Shown piece after piece: positions 7,247 through 15,419 of a stretch of DNA of 64,000 bases (position 1 is the first letter of the stretch; every line of letters starts with the position of its first letter). This stretch comes from an uncultured Oscillospiraceae bacterium. Lineage in GTDB: Bacteria > Bacillota > Clostridia > Oscillospirales > Oscillospiraceae. The stretch spans positions 1-64,000 of the forward strand of contig CAKTIE010000005.1 in NCBI GenBank assembly GCA_934565655.1, given 5' to 3'. Below the pieces are notes generated by a model, which saw only the letters and a list, made by a program, of their open reading frames with translations, had not been told where the DNA came from and did not search any database. Position numbers and translations under genes: made by a program.

Positions 7247-8110
7247 ATGTCCAAGAAAGCGACCGAGTTCCAGAAGAGGGAAATGAGCAAAATGTACCGG
7301 GGCAAGGAGATATTCAAGCCCCTGAACACCGGCTGGATCGACGAAAATGTGGCCTGCGTCCGGGAGTGGGTGGCCAATATCTTCTTTTACCGCAAGGGCG
7401 ATACCACCATCATGATCGACGCCGGATACAACTATGACCCGCTGGCGGAGAAGATGGGCTGGCTGGGCATCGACCCCGCGTCCATCCGCCATATCCTCAT
7501 CACCCATCAGGATACCGACCATGTGGGCGCGGTGGAGGCTGACAGCCCCGGCCTGTTCCGGAACGCCACGCTGTATGTGGGCGAGACCGAGAACAAGTAC
7601 CTTACCGGCCAGGTGCGCCGTAGGGTCATCTATCATCTCTATAAGCTGCCGCAGGTGACCATCAACAATAAAAAAATCCTACTGCAGGACGGCCAGGTCT
7701 TTGATATCGACGGCATCAGGATCGAGTGCTTTCTGGTGCCGGGCCACACCTGGGGCCACATGGTCTATCTCATCGACGACAAATACCTCTTTACCGGCGA
7801 CACCATCTGGTTCGGCGCCGACGGCGGGTACAGCTTCATTTCCGCTCTGGCGGAGGACAACAAGCTGGCTGTCCGGTCACTGGCGGCGCTGGAGGAGAAG
7901 CTGCAGAAGCGGGGCCTGCACCCGCTGTTCATCACCGGCCACACCGGCTGGACGGACAACTTCGCCTTTGCCTTTGCCCACAAGGAGCAGCTGTGCTCTC
8001 CCTTCGGCAAGCGCGTCCACGACCCCAACGCGCCCTACGACGCCTATGACGAGTCCGATGACACCGAGGCCGGGGCAAAGAGCGGCTATCTGAAGGGTGT
8101 GGGCAGATGA
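7247..8110 (+). CDS. Metallo-beta-lactamase-fold hydrolase
   Basis: A 287-residue MBL-superfamily protein. The metal motif is THQDTDHVG, so the usual HxHxDH reads HxDxDH with Asp in the second position. The later ligands VPGHTWGH, FTGDTIW and ITGHTGW are intact. AGGAGG lies just before the ATG at 7247. The end overlaps the next gene as ATGA. A thioesterase, lactonase or phosphodiesterase role is possible, and the Asp substitution argues against assuming a standard di-zinc enzyme. Confidence 0.85.
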   Translation: MSKKATEFQKREMSKMYRGKEIFKPLNTGWIDENVACVREWVANIFFYRKGDTTIMIDAGYNYDPLAEKMGWLGIDPASIRHILITHQDTDHVGAVEADSPGLFRNATLYVGETENKYLTGQVRRRVIYHLYKLPQVTINNKKILLQDGQVFDIDGIRIECFLVPGHTWGHMVYLIDDKYLFTGDTIWFGADGGYSFISALAEDNKLAVRSLAALEEKLQKRGLHPLFITGHTGWTDNFAFAFAHKEQLCSPFGKRVHDPNAPYDAYDESDDTEAGAKSGYLKGVGR

Positions 8111-8808
8111 AAGACAACGAACTGCAATTTGACCGCACCTGCCATGTGCTGTACTCCAAGCCCTGCAAGAAGGAGATCCGGCAGAAGATCGCCCTTCACT
8201 ATCCGCGGGAGCAGCGGGAAGCGGTGTGGGAGCAGGTGCAGCGGCAGTATATGGAATTCCTGTCCGACTGGCGCACCGATCTGGGCGGGAAGAAGAACTT
8301 CCATAACGGCGCGGGCGGCACCTACGACTGCATCGCCATCCTGAGCTATTACGTCGTCTGCCGGGCGGTCACCTCCTTCCGGGAGATCGAGGAGATGGAG
8401 GAAAACCTCATCCTGCCCGCCTTTCGCAGACTGAGCTTCGTGGACTGCAACAAGCCCTTCTGGCGCAGGCTCATGTATCGGGCCTTCACCTCGGCCAAGG
8501 CGGGCTGCGACAAGTGGCACGATTATGAGATGGCGGTTGCGCCCTATGAGAAGGACAAGCCCATCTATTATGAATTTACGGCGTGCCCGGCGGCGGAATT
8601 CGCCATTAAGCATGGGCTTACGGACATCATGCCCGCCCTGTGCAACGTGGACTATGTGTCCATGGAACTGATCCACGCCCGGCTGGTGCGTACCACCACC
8701 TGCGCCAACGGCGACAAATGCGACTATGCCATCTGCGGCGACCGGGACCCGTACCTGAAGGAGCATCCGGAGTATCGGGATGAGGCAGGCTATCGGAGGA
8801 ATCTATGA
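8107..8808 (+). CDS. ATC-hydrolase-family protein 2
   Basis: A 233-residue relative of the ATC hydrolase family. It has a helical N-terminal half, then YYEFTACPAAEFAIKHGLTD and IMPALCNVDYVSMELIHARL, ending in a Cys-containing segment with TTTCANGDKCDYAICGDRD. The arrangement matches the family core seen in proteins 1 and 3, though overall identity looks low. It overlaps the MBL gene and the next methyltransferase by 4 bases on each side, so the three are almost certainly co-translated. Confidence 0.75.
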   Translation: MKDNELQFDRTCHVLYSKPCKKEIRQKIALHYPREQREAVWEQVQRQYMEFLSDWRTDLGGKKNFHNGAGGTYDCIAILSYYVVCRAVTSFREIEEMEENLILPAFRRLSFVDCNKPFWRRLMYRAFTSAKAGCDKWHDYEMAVAPYEKDKPIYYEFTACPAAEFAIKHGLTDIMPALCNVDYVSMELIHARLVRTTTCANGDKCDYAICGDRDPYLKEHPEYRDEAGYRRNL

Positions 8809-9656
8809 AATACCATATTGAAAAGAACACCGTGCAGGAGACGCTGGTGATCCCCCTGTACGGCCGGAAGAAATGCTCGATGCTGTATCCCCGGCTGTTC
8901 TATGATGAAGCGGCCATCCGGCTGATGGAGCAGGTGGACTACGATTTTACCCTGCTGGAGAAGAAGTCAAAAGGCCTTATGCATCGCTTCGGCTTTCTGG
9001 AGGTGGCCATGCGGCAGAACGATCTGGCCTGGGAGGTGCGGGACTATCTGGCCAGCCATCCCAACGCGGCGGTGGTCAATCTGGGCTGCGGGCTGGACAA
9101 CACCGGCAGAAGCTGCGACAACGGCAGCTGCAAGATCTATAATCTGGACTTTCCCGCCGTGATCGACGTGCGCAATGAGCTGCTGCCTGCCGGAGAGCGG
9201 GAGGAGAACATCTCCTGCGACCTGAACGACACGGCGTGGTTCGACAGGATCGACGCCTCCGGCGGCGCGGTGTTCTTCGCGGCAGGTGTGTTCTATTACT
9301 TCCTGACGGAGCAGGTCAGGACATTGGTGCAGGCCATGAGCAGGGCGTTTCCCGACGGACGGCTGGTGTTCGACGCTGCCAACCGCAAGGCGGTGAAGCT
9401 GATGCTGAAAACCTGGATCAAAACCGCCGACATTCAGGATGTGGGCGCGTATTTCTCCGTAGTGGACGCCAGGAAGGAGCTGTCGCCCTGGGCGGAGGGC
9501 ATGCAGGTGTCCAGCCGGGGCTATATGCTGGGCTATCAGGATCTGAACGATCCCTCCGTCAGCGGCTTTTTCCGCTTCCTGTCCAGAGTAGGCGACAACA
9601 TGATGAACATGCAGATCGTCCGCATGGTGTTCGCGGACGGCGAAAGGCAGGGATGA
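8805..9656 (+). CDS. LCM/PKS-type O-methyltransferase
   Basis: A 283-residue methyltransferase of the leucine carboxyl methyltransferase/Omt family (COG3315). AVVNLGCGLDNTGRSC is the extended SAM-binding loop of this family, DFPAVIDVRNELLP and NISCDLNDTAWF follow, and FFAAGVFYYFLTEQVRTLV is the catalytic-region motif. Members methylate small carboxylates or hydroxyls, often in natural-product pathways. It overlaps the preceding stop by 4 bases. Proximity to a second methyltransferase and three ATC-like proteins suggests a small-molecule modification pathway. Confidence 0.85.
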   Translation: MKYHIEKNTVQETLVIPLYGRKKCSMLYPRLFYDEAAIRLMEQVDYDFTLLEKKSKGLMHRFGFLEVAMRQNDLAWEVRDYLASHPNAAVVNLGCGLDNTGRSCDNGSCKIYNLDFPAVIDVRNELLPAGEREENISCDLNDTAWFDRIDASGGAVFFAAGVFYYFLTEQVRTLVQAMSRAFPDGRLVFDAANRKAVKLMLKTWIKTADIQDVGAYFSVVDARKELSPWAEGMQVSSRGYMLGYQDLNDPSVSGFFRFLSRVGDNMMNMQIVRMVFADGERQG

Positions 9657-9659
9657 AAA

Positions 9660-10295
9660 ATGAAGTATGCCGGAATGCCCATGGGAATGTGGGCGCTGTT
9701 TGCCGGTTCCTTCCAGAAGCAGCTTATCGCCGTGTTCGGCTATGACGCTGCCGCTGCGGCGGCCATCACGAAACAGGCAAAGCCCAGGTATAAGGAGATC
9801 ATCGGCCGTCTGCCGGAGTTCGAGAAGGCGGATCGGTTTCAGATGAATATCGTCAACTGCGCCATGCTGGGCGCGTTCGTTCTCTCCATGCCTCAGCGTC
9901 CGGATGTGGAGAGGCTGACCGATTACTACGCCAAAGCCATGATGACGCCGCCTATGAAGTGGTTCTGCCGCAAGAGCGGCAGGAACAAGTACACGGAAAA
10001 GGACATCGCGGGCATGAAGGCCACCGCCGCGCTGCGGGCCGCTGACCGCAACCCCTATTCCTGGAACATGGAGTACTATCCGTACCCTGACGGCAGCGGC
10101 TACGAGGCACGCTTCAGTAGCTGCGGCATCTGCACGCTGATGAAGGAGCTGGGCCTATACGACCTGACCCCGGCCATGTGCCATCTGGATTACACCATGG
10201 GCGAGGCAAGCGGCGTGACGAACTTCGTGCGGCAGTACACGCTGGCCTCCGGCGGCCCCTACTGCGACTGCGGCTATAAAAAGAAAACTGTGTAA
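9660..10295 (+). CDS. ATC-hydrolase-family protein 3
   Basis: A 211-residue protein with the same plan as protein 2. It has a hydrophobic N-terminus (MGMWALFAGSFQKQLIAVFG), a helical middle, then FSSCGICTLMKELGLYDLTP, AMCHLDYTMGEASGV and a C-terminal GGPYCDCGYKK. The Cys pair and the LxPAMCxxDY core support the family call. It starts 3 bases after the methyltransferase stop, is the last gene of the operon and is followed by a strong terminator. Confidence 0.75.
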   Translation: MKYAGMPMGMWALFAGSFQKQLIAVFGYDAAAAAAITKQAKPRYKEIIGRLPEFEKADRFQMNIVNCAMLGAFVLSMPQRPDVERLTDYYAKAMMTPPMKWFCRKSGRNKYTEKDIAGMKATAALRAADRNPYSWNMEYYPYPDGSGYEARFSSCGICTLMKELGLYDLTPAMCHLDYTMGEASGVTNFVRQYTLASGGPYCDCGYKKKTV

Positions 10296-10331
10296 TGAAA
10301 AGGCCCTCGACGTTGTCGAGGGCCTTTTCAT
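10295..10331. terminator. Bidirectional terminator between convergent operons
   Basis: A perfect 17-bp stem (10295-10311 with 10315-10331) with A4/T4 at the outer ends. It lies between the plus-strand ATC operon and the minus-strand ATPase. Confidence 0.9.
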
Positions 10332-10337
10332 AGGTAT

Positions 10338-12425
10338 TTACCTTTCGTTTTCGGTCAGCAGGTCGGTCATGCTCTTGAGACTGATGCCCAGCGTGGACAT
10401 ATTGTGCAGCAATGCGGAGGTGGTAGGCGGCAGAACGCCCGCCACACCCAGCACGATCAGCGAGAAGTTGAAGCCCACGATGAACCGGTAGTTCCGGTGG
10501 ATGCGGGCCATCAGTGCCTCGCCCAGCTTCCGCAGCGTCACCAGCTCGAACAGATCCTCCGACGCGATGGTGATGTCGGCGATCTCCCGGGCGATGGCCG
10601 CGCCGGTGGAGATGGCGATGCCTGCGTCGGCCTCCGACAGGGCGGGGGAGTCGTTGACGCCGTCGCCCACCATGATTACGGTGTGCCCGGCGGCCTTTTC
10701 CCGGCGGATGAACTCCGCCTTGTCCTCCGGCAGGACCTCCGCGAACACGGCGTCCACGCCCACCTGACGGGCCACGGCTTCGGCGGTCTTGCGGTTATCG
10801 CCGGTCATCATGACCACCTTGGAGATGCCGCAGTCATGCAGCGCCTGCACGGCGGCGCGGGCCTCCTTCCGCAGGGGGTCAAAGATGCAGATCACGGCGG
10901 CCAGCTCTCCGGCGATGCACAGGTACAGGTGGGAGTAGGCATCGGGCAGGCTGTCAAATTTCTCCTGCTCGCCCTCCGGCACACGGCAGCCCTCGTCCTC
11001 GAACACGAAGTGGGCGCTGCCAATCAGCACCGAGCGGCCCTCTACCATGCTGGAGATGCCGTGGGCCACCACATACTGCACCTGAGAGTGATACTCCTCG
11101 TGGGACAGGCCCCGCACCTTGGCCTCCTCCACCACGGCGTTGGCCATGGAGTGGGGATAGTGCTCCTCCAGGCAGGCGGCCAGCCGCAGCATATCCGGCT
11201 CCTTGTAGCTGCCGAAGGTGATGATCTGGGCTACCTTGGGGGTGGCATAGGTCAGCGTGCCGGTCTTGTCGAATACGATGGTGTCGGCCCTGGCCACGGC
11301 CTCCAGGAAACGTCCGCCCTTGACGGAGATGCGGTGGCCGCTGCTTTCCCGCATGGCGGACAGCACCGCGATGGGGATGGCCAGCTTCAGCGCGCAGGAG
11401 AAGTCCACCATCAGCACCGCCAGTGTCTTGGTGATGTTGCGGGTCAGCACATACGTCAGCGCCGTGCCGCCCAGCGTATAGGGCACCAGCCGGTCGGCCA
11501 GACGGGCGGCCTTGTCCTCGGCGGTGGATTTCAGCTTCTCCGACTCCTCGATCATGTGAACGATGCGGTCATAGCGGCCGCTGCCGGAGGCTTTCTCCAC
11601 CTGAATGACGCACTCGCCCTCCTCGGCCACGGTGCCGGCATACACATAGCTGCCGGGCCGCTTGGGTACGGGCATGGATTCGCCGGTCATGGAGGCCTGG
11701 TTCACCATCGCCTCGCCGGAGACCACCTTGCCGTCCAGCGGGATCATGCTGCCGGTGCGTACCACCACGCAGTCGCCGGCCTTTACGTCGGAGACGGGGA
11801 CCAGCACCTCGGTGTCGTTTACCTGAAGCCAGACCTTGTCCACGTTCAGGCTCATGGCCCCGGCCAGATCGGCCACGGATTTCTTGTGGGTCCACTCCTC
11901 CAGGATCTCACCCAGCCGCAGCATGAACATGACGGAGCCGGCGGTGGAGAAGTCGCCCCGGACGATGGACACCGTCACGGCGGTGGCGTCCAGCACCGCC
12001 ACGGACAGCTTGCCGTGCCACAGCGCCTTCAGGCCCTCCTTGATATACTTCACTGAGCGGATCACCGCCAGCGCCGAGGTGACGGGGAAGGGGAGGAACA
12101 GCCTGGAGATGCACCGCCGCGCGACGGTCATGACCAGCTTGTCCTCAAACTCCCGGTTCAGGGCGCGGGAGGTGTGCTCCGGCACCAGCTCCATGGCCTC
12201 GGCCTTGGGGAAGGAGAAGGCCGCCAGCGCGGCAATAACGTCGCCGCGCTTTCCGGCATAGAGCACCACGGCGTCCTGGGTGCGGTCATAGACCTTGACC
12301 TCAGTCACGCCGCTGATGCTGCGCAGATAGTATTCCAGTACGTCCGCCTGATGCAGCGTCATGTATCCGCAGTGCAGATGCACCCGCAGACGTCTGGCGG
12401 ATTCGTGGAGAATGTTGCATTTCAT
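10338..12425 (-). CDS. Heavy-metal-translocating P-type ATPase
   Basis: A 695-residue P1B-type ATPase. The first 75 residues form an HMA_2-like domain without a CxxC. TGES (247-250) is the dephosphorylation loop, DKTGTLT (Asp386) the phosphorylation site, and MMTGDN and GDGVND complete the catalytic domain. The transmembrane metal motif reads SCALKL (343-348) in place of CPC or CPx, a variant group whose metal is not settled. Manganese or iron export is possible. It lies 2 bases downstream of the DUF6110-like gene and shares its promoter. Confidence 0.92.
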   Translation of the reverse strand: MKCNILHESARRLRVHLHCGYMTLHQADVLEYYLRSISGVTEVKVYDRTQDAVVLYAGKRGDVIAALAAFSFPKAEAMELVPEHTSRALNREFEDKLVMTVARRCISRLFLPFPVTSALAVIRSVKYIKEGLKALWHGKLSVAVLDATAVTVSIVRGDFSTAGSVMFMLRLGEILEEWTHKKSVADLAGAMSLNVDKVWLQVNDTEVLVPVSDVKAGDCVVVRTGSMIPLDGKVVSGEAMVNQASMTGESMPVPKRPGSYVYAGTVAEEGECVIQVEKASGSGRYDRIVHMIEESEKLKSTAEDKAARLADRLVPYTLGGTALTYVLTRNITKTLAVLMVDFSCALKLAIPIAVLSAMRESSGHRISVKGGRFLEAVARADTIVFDKTGTLTYATPKVAQIITFGSYKEPDMLRLAACLEEHYPHSMANAVVEEAKVRGLSHEEYHSQVQYVVAHGISSMVEGRSVLIGSAHFVFEDEGCRVPEGEQEKFDSLPDAYSHLYLCIAGELAAVICIFDPLRKEARAAVQALHDCGISKVVMMTGDNRKTAEAVARQVGVDAVFAEVLPEDKAEFIRREKAAGHTVIMVGDGVNDSPALSEADAGIAISTGAAIAREIADITIASEDLFELVTLRKLGEALMARIHRNYRFIVGFNFSLIVLGVAGVLPPTTSALLHNMSTLGISLKSMTDLLTENER

Positions 12426-12427
12426 GG

Positions 12428-12697
12428 TTATTCAGCTTCGGCTTCTTCCTTGAAAGTGTCCTCCACCACGGCGGCGGCAGCCTCCTGGGCGCGCTGCTCG
12501 TTGATGGCCTTGGCGTCGGCGTAAATATCCTCGGCGTTCTCACGAACGGTGGTGACGGTCTCCATCACGCTGTCCTTGGCGCGCAGCACGGCGGCGGTGG
12601 TGTGGGTATAGACCTTCTTGGCGTCCTTGCTGCTGAGCACCTTGATGCCGGCGGTGCCGAACAGCAGGCCGGCGGCGAACAGACCTAATTTCTTCAT
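12428..12697 (-). CDS. DUF6110-like small membrane-anchored protein
   Basis: An 89-residue protein. The N-terminal hydrophobic stretch (LGLFAAGLLFGTAGIKVL) is followed by a long amphipathic, probably coiled-coil helix and an acidic tail. Small proteins of this type (DUF6110) are regularly found just upstream of HMA_2-type P-type ATPases. An accessory or chaperone role to the ATPase is inferred from that pairing. The start follows GGAGG. Its upstream region contains a promoter and a perfect palindrome. Confidence 0.75.
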   Translation of the reverse strand: MKKLGLFAAGLLFGTAGIKVLSSKDAKKVYTHTTAAVLRAKDSVMETVTTVRENAEDIYADAKAINEQRAQEAAAAVVEDTFKEEAEAE

Positions 12698-12729
12698 CGT
12701 AGATTACCTCCTGAACTGATAAATTCAGA

Positions 12730-12747
12730 GATTAGCGGCTGCTAATC
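12730..12747 (-). promoter_or_regulatory. Candidate operator upstream of the metal ATPase operon
   Basis: GATTAGC-GGCT-GCTAATC is a perfect 7-4-7 inverted repeat lying between the -10 element and the start codon, a position suitable for a repressor such as a metal sensor. No regulator gene for it is visible nearby. Confidence 0.45.
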
Positions 12748-12756
12748 CTTGCCTGT

Positions 12757-12786
12757 ACTATATCACGGGACAAGGGGAAAAATCAA
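12757..12786 (-). promoter_or_regulatory. Promoter of the DUF6110/ATPase operon
   Basis: On the minus strand TTGATT (12781-12786) and TATAGT (12757-12762) are separated by 18 bases. Confidence 0.6.
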
Positions 12787-12874
12787 GATTTTTTCCTGAG
12801 AAAAATGACAAAAATTCCCGATGGAACAGAGGAAAAAGGAAGAAAACTGCCCAAGTATGGGAAGGGGCGAAATA

Positions 12875-12916
12875 AAAACAGGCCCGCAGATCAGTACAGC
12901 TCTGCGGGTCTGTTTT
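12875..12916 (-). terminator. Terminator after the LytTR regulator
   Basis: A 16-bp stem with one G-T pair (12875-12890 with 12901-12916) and a T-rich tail on the minus strand. The regulator's stop codon lies in the loop. Confidence 0.75.
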
Positions 12917-13630
12917 CATGGATATCTTCTTTATACGAGAAATTCCGGATACGCGCGAAAAACTGGGCTTTCGCCGCGCTGCGGTAGGTACGGCTCAGCG
13001 GGATACGGCTTCCGTCAGACAGAATGAACTCGTTGTTGTTCAGCTGCGAAATATGATAAAAATTGACCCAATAGCTTTGGTGGCAGCGGATGAACTCATT
13101 TTCGGAAGTATTCTTCAGCAGGTCGGCCGGCGCTGTGCTGACGAACTCATGGCCGGACAGGCATTGGATCTTTGTTTTGCGCAGGATGCGCTCCAGATAC
13201 AGGATCTCGCGGCAGGGGATCCGGCGCTGAGCCGCTGCGGACAGGATGGTGATATTCGATTGCGGGGTCAGAGCTTTTTCAGCGCGGCCTCAATGCGCTG
13301 CTCCAGCTCTCCCTTCAGAATAAAGTAGACATGCTGGCTTTCGTAAACGTCGGTGGCGTATTCCAGAAAGGCTGTCAGAAAAATAACGGCGCACTGCGGC
13401 GCGAGGCGGTTGATCTGCCGGGCAAGCGTGATTCCATCCATTCCCTCCATGCGGATGTCCAGAACAGCGGCACAGGGCCGGTAGCCCTCAAACTCGATGG
13501 CGTGCAGAAGCGCGTCCGCCGTTTCAAAGTAGCAGGGCGCAGCCTGCAGGGCTTCCGCGTGACGCAGAATGGCTTTTTCTGTCTGCGCGCCGTGCAGGCG
13601 GTTATCATCACAGATCGCAATGGGAAACAA
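12891..13630 (-). pseudogene. LytTR response regulator with a -1 frameshift between receiver and DNA-binding domain
   Basis: Frame one (13630-13268, 120 residues) is a receiver: CDDNR holds the acidic pocket, AVLDIRMEGMDG the phosphorylated Asp, and a Lys sits near VYFILKGELEQRIEAALKKL. It starts at TTG with AAAGGAG 8 bases upstream and overlaps the kinase by 23 bases. The next frame (-1) continues without a gap as a LytTR domain: LYLERILRKTKIQCLSG, FIRCHQSYWVNFYHISQL and LSRTYRSAAKAQFF, stopping at 12891. The junction falls on a five-base homopolymer (13275-13279). A sixth base would fuse the frames, so this is a mutation, a sequencing error, or programmed slippage. Confidence 0.8.
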
Positions 13631-14912
13631 GGGGTGTCGCTCCTTTCAAAAGCAAAGTGGCTGTGGCGGTGTCCGTCCCGCGGGTAAAGACAAAGTTTCC
13701 CTGGTAGGTTTCCGCCAGCTCCTGGCAGATATGGATGCCAATCCCGCGCTCCAACTCCGGGATCCGGCGCTTTTTGGCTTTCGGCGTCGCCGTGGTGGAG
13801 TTGACGACTTCGATGCACAGAAACCCCTTTTGCATAAGCGCGTTGATCCGAATGGCCTTGTGCGGGCAGCCGCTGCTGGCCTCGGCGGCGTTGTCCAGAA
13901 GATTTCCGAAGGCGACTACCAGATCGGGGTCGGAGATGCCGACATCGGCGGGGATGGCCGCCTGAACGCTGATGTCATAGCCCTGCCGCTTCAGTTCCTC
14001 CGTCCGGGTGAAAAGAAAAGCGTCCACCACCGGGTTTTCACAGTTGCCGAGGTTTTGCCGGTAGCGGCATGCGTCCGAGACCTTTTCGGCATATGCGGCG
14101 GCTTCGCCGTACTGTCCCTCGTTCAGCAGGGCCTGCATGGTATACAGATGGCTGGCGATGTCGTGCCGGATATGCCGGATGTTCTGGTATTGCGCGGTGA
14201 GGGCGGCGTAGTGCTCCTTCTGCCGTTCGATCTGCCCGGCCAGCAGGTCATTTTTGGCCTTCAGCTCGCCGCGCTGCGCCATGCCGCGGACAGTGAGGAA
14301 CAGGGCGGCGTCCGCCGCGAGACATATTGCGATGCCTGCCAGCATGAACAGAACCCGCGGCAGCGTGAAATCCGTGCGGCATACCAGGATCCAACCATAC
14401 AGCAGCATATACTGGCTGATGGGGAAGATCATATACAGCAGCCACTCGCTGGCGGACAGCCGGTTTTTATAGCGGTTCATCAGCAGCGTGAATAACCACA
14501 GCAGAAGGCCGTTCAGCGGCAGGAACAGCGCATAGGCAAGAAGCTGCTGGATCAGCGGCTGCGGCGCCACGCCCTGCTGCAGCTGCGCGGAGGAGAAGAA
14601 CAGCGTGGACGCGATCAGGTCGGCGGCCGCCATGATCACAAGGGTCATAACGGAGCAGAACAGGGATTTGTACCACCGGTCACGGAAGAACAGCAGCGCG
14701 ATCAGCGTATAGACCAGCAATCCCAGCAGGATGCGCTCAATATCCGCCCGGGGCATGAGCTGCGACGAGACGGCATAGAGAAGAAAGACGGCGGCCAGCC
14801 CGCCAATGGTGACGCGCCAGGACCAGCGCCGGTTCAGAATGCAGCAGAGGGAGGCGGCCTGCATGGCGTATATGAGGATGTTGGATACCCAGTATAACAG
14901 CTGATGTGCCAC
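13608..14912 (-). CDS. AgrC-like GHKL sensor histidine kinase
   Basis: A 434-residue membrane kinase of the AgrC/LytS-like HPK10 type. Six or so transmembrane helices occupy roughly the first 200 residues. A coiled segment leads to IRHIRHDIASHL, whose HD pair is the phosphorylated-His box. FGNLLDNAAEAS is the N box and GIGIHICQELA the G box. A GTG start at 14912 with AGGAGG before it is preferred over an in-frame start at 14978. It pairs with the LytTR regulator downstream. No AgrB/AgrD peptide genes are visible, so the signal is unknown. Confidence 0.88.
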   Translation of the reverse strand: MAHQLLYWVSNILIYAMQAASLCCILNRRWSWRVTIGGLAAVFLLYAVSSQLMPRADIERILLGLLVYTLIALLFFRDRWYKSLFCSVMTLVIMAAADLIASTLFFSSAQLQQGVAPQPLIQQLLAYALFLPLNGLLLWLFTLLMNRYKNRLSASEWLLYMIFPISQYMLLYGWILVCRTDFTLPRVLFMLAGIAICLAADAALFLTVRGMAQRGELKAKNDLLAGQIERQKEHYAALTAQYQNIRHIRHDIASHLYTMQALLNEGQYGEAAAYAEKVSDACRYRQNLGNCENPVVDAFLFTRTEELKRQGYDISVQAAIPADVGISDPDLVVAFGNLLDNAAEASSGCPHKAIRINALMQKGFLCIEVVNSTTATPKAKKRRIPELERGIGIHICQELAETYQGNFVFTRGTDTATATLLLKGATPLVSHCDL

Positions 14913-14927
14913 AATGGAAACCTCCTG

Positions 14928-14964
14928 AGTGCGGATTATGACAAAAAAAGTGCGAGTTATGTCA
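14928..14964 (+). promoter_or_regulatory. Tandem direct repeats, probable LytTR binding site
   Basis: Two 16-mers, AGTGCGGATTATGACA (14928-14943) and AGTGCGAGTTATGTCA (14949-14964), match at 13 of 16 positions with a 21-base period. That spacing places both on the same DNA face, as in AgrA- and ComE-type LytTR sites. They end about 30 bases before a TATAAT that would drive the divergent operon. One repeat also abuts the kinase ribosome binding site. Confidence 0.6.
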
Positions 14965-14994
14965 GCATGACTATACAATGCGCAGGTAATCTTC

Positions 14995-15000
14995 TATAAT
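14995..15000 (+). promoter_or_regulatory. -10 element of the DUF2997-to-DUF1257 operon
   Basis: TATAAT at 14995-15000 with no recognisable -35 17 bases upstream. A missing -35 with tandem repeats just upstream is the usual layout of an activator-dependent promoter. Confidence 0.5.
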
Positions 15001-15215
15001 ATCGCGTAAGTAAGTATACACGAATCAAGGAACGGAAGCAAGAGTTTTATGCACCGCAAAGAGAGGAGAAATGCGGCAAAGGAATGGCAGAGCAGAGTGC
15101 GGAGACGGTTGGAGAGCGGCTGCCGCACTTTTACGGCATGACCTGCGCCATCCGCAGGTGCGCCGGGACAACAAAAGGACACAGCGGCCGGTGGGCCGCG
15201 GGAGGGAGAACGAAC

Positions 15216-15419
15216 ATGAAACAGATTTCACTGCGGATCTATCCGGACGGTAAGGTGCAGGCAGAGACCCACGGCATCAAGGGCAAGGCCTGTCTGGATT
15301 ACATCAGCATCATCGAGCAGTTGACCGGCGCGCGGACGGTGGACTCCGATTTTACCGCCGAATACCGTGAGGCGGAGGAGCAGCTGACGCTGGCACAGGA
15401 GACGGAGGTGCAGGCCTGA
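15216..15419 (+). CDS. DUF2997-like small protein
   Basis: A 67-residue protein, ISLRIYPDGKVQAETHGIKG then KACLDYI and an acidic tail. The beta-hairpin with PDG, the GIKGKxC motif and the helical C-terminus match DUF2997. These small proteins occur with DUF1257 proteins and Ycf46-type ATPases in cyanobacteria and some Firmicutes. The ATG at 15216 follows GGGAGGGAG. The stop overlaps the next start by one base. Function is unknown; a subunit or substrate of the ATPase is a reasonable guess. Confidence 0.7.
   Translation: MKQISLRIYPDGKVQAETHGIKGKACLDYISIIEQLTGARTVDSDFTAEYREAEEQLTLAQETEVQA

Larger units (their letters stand above)
14913..15215. other. Divergent control region between the kinase and the Ycf46-type operon
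   Basis: It holds the tandem LytTR-like repeats, a -10 for the plus-strand operon, and a 200-base leader. Within the leader, a reading frame at 15071-15253 has GAGAGGAG before its ATG and overlaps the next gene's start. It could be a leader peptide but resembles nothing known. Confidence 0.45.
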
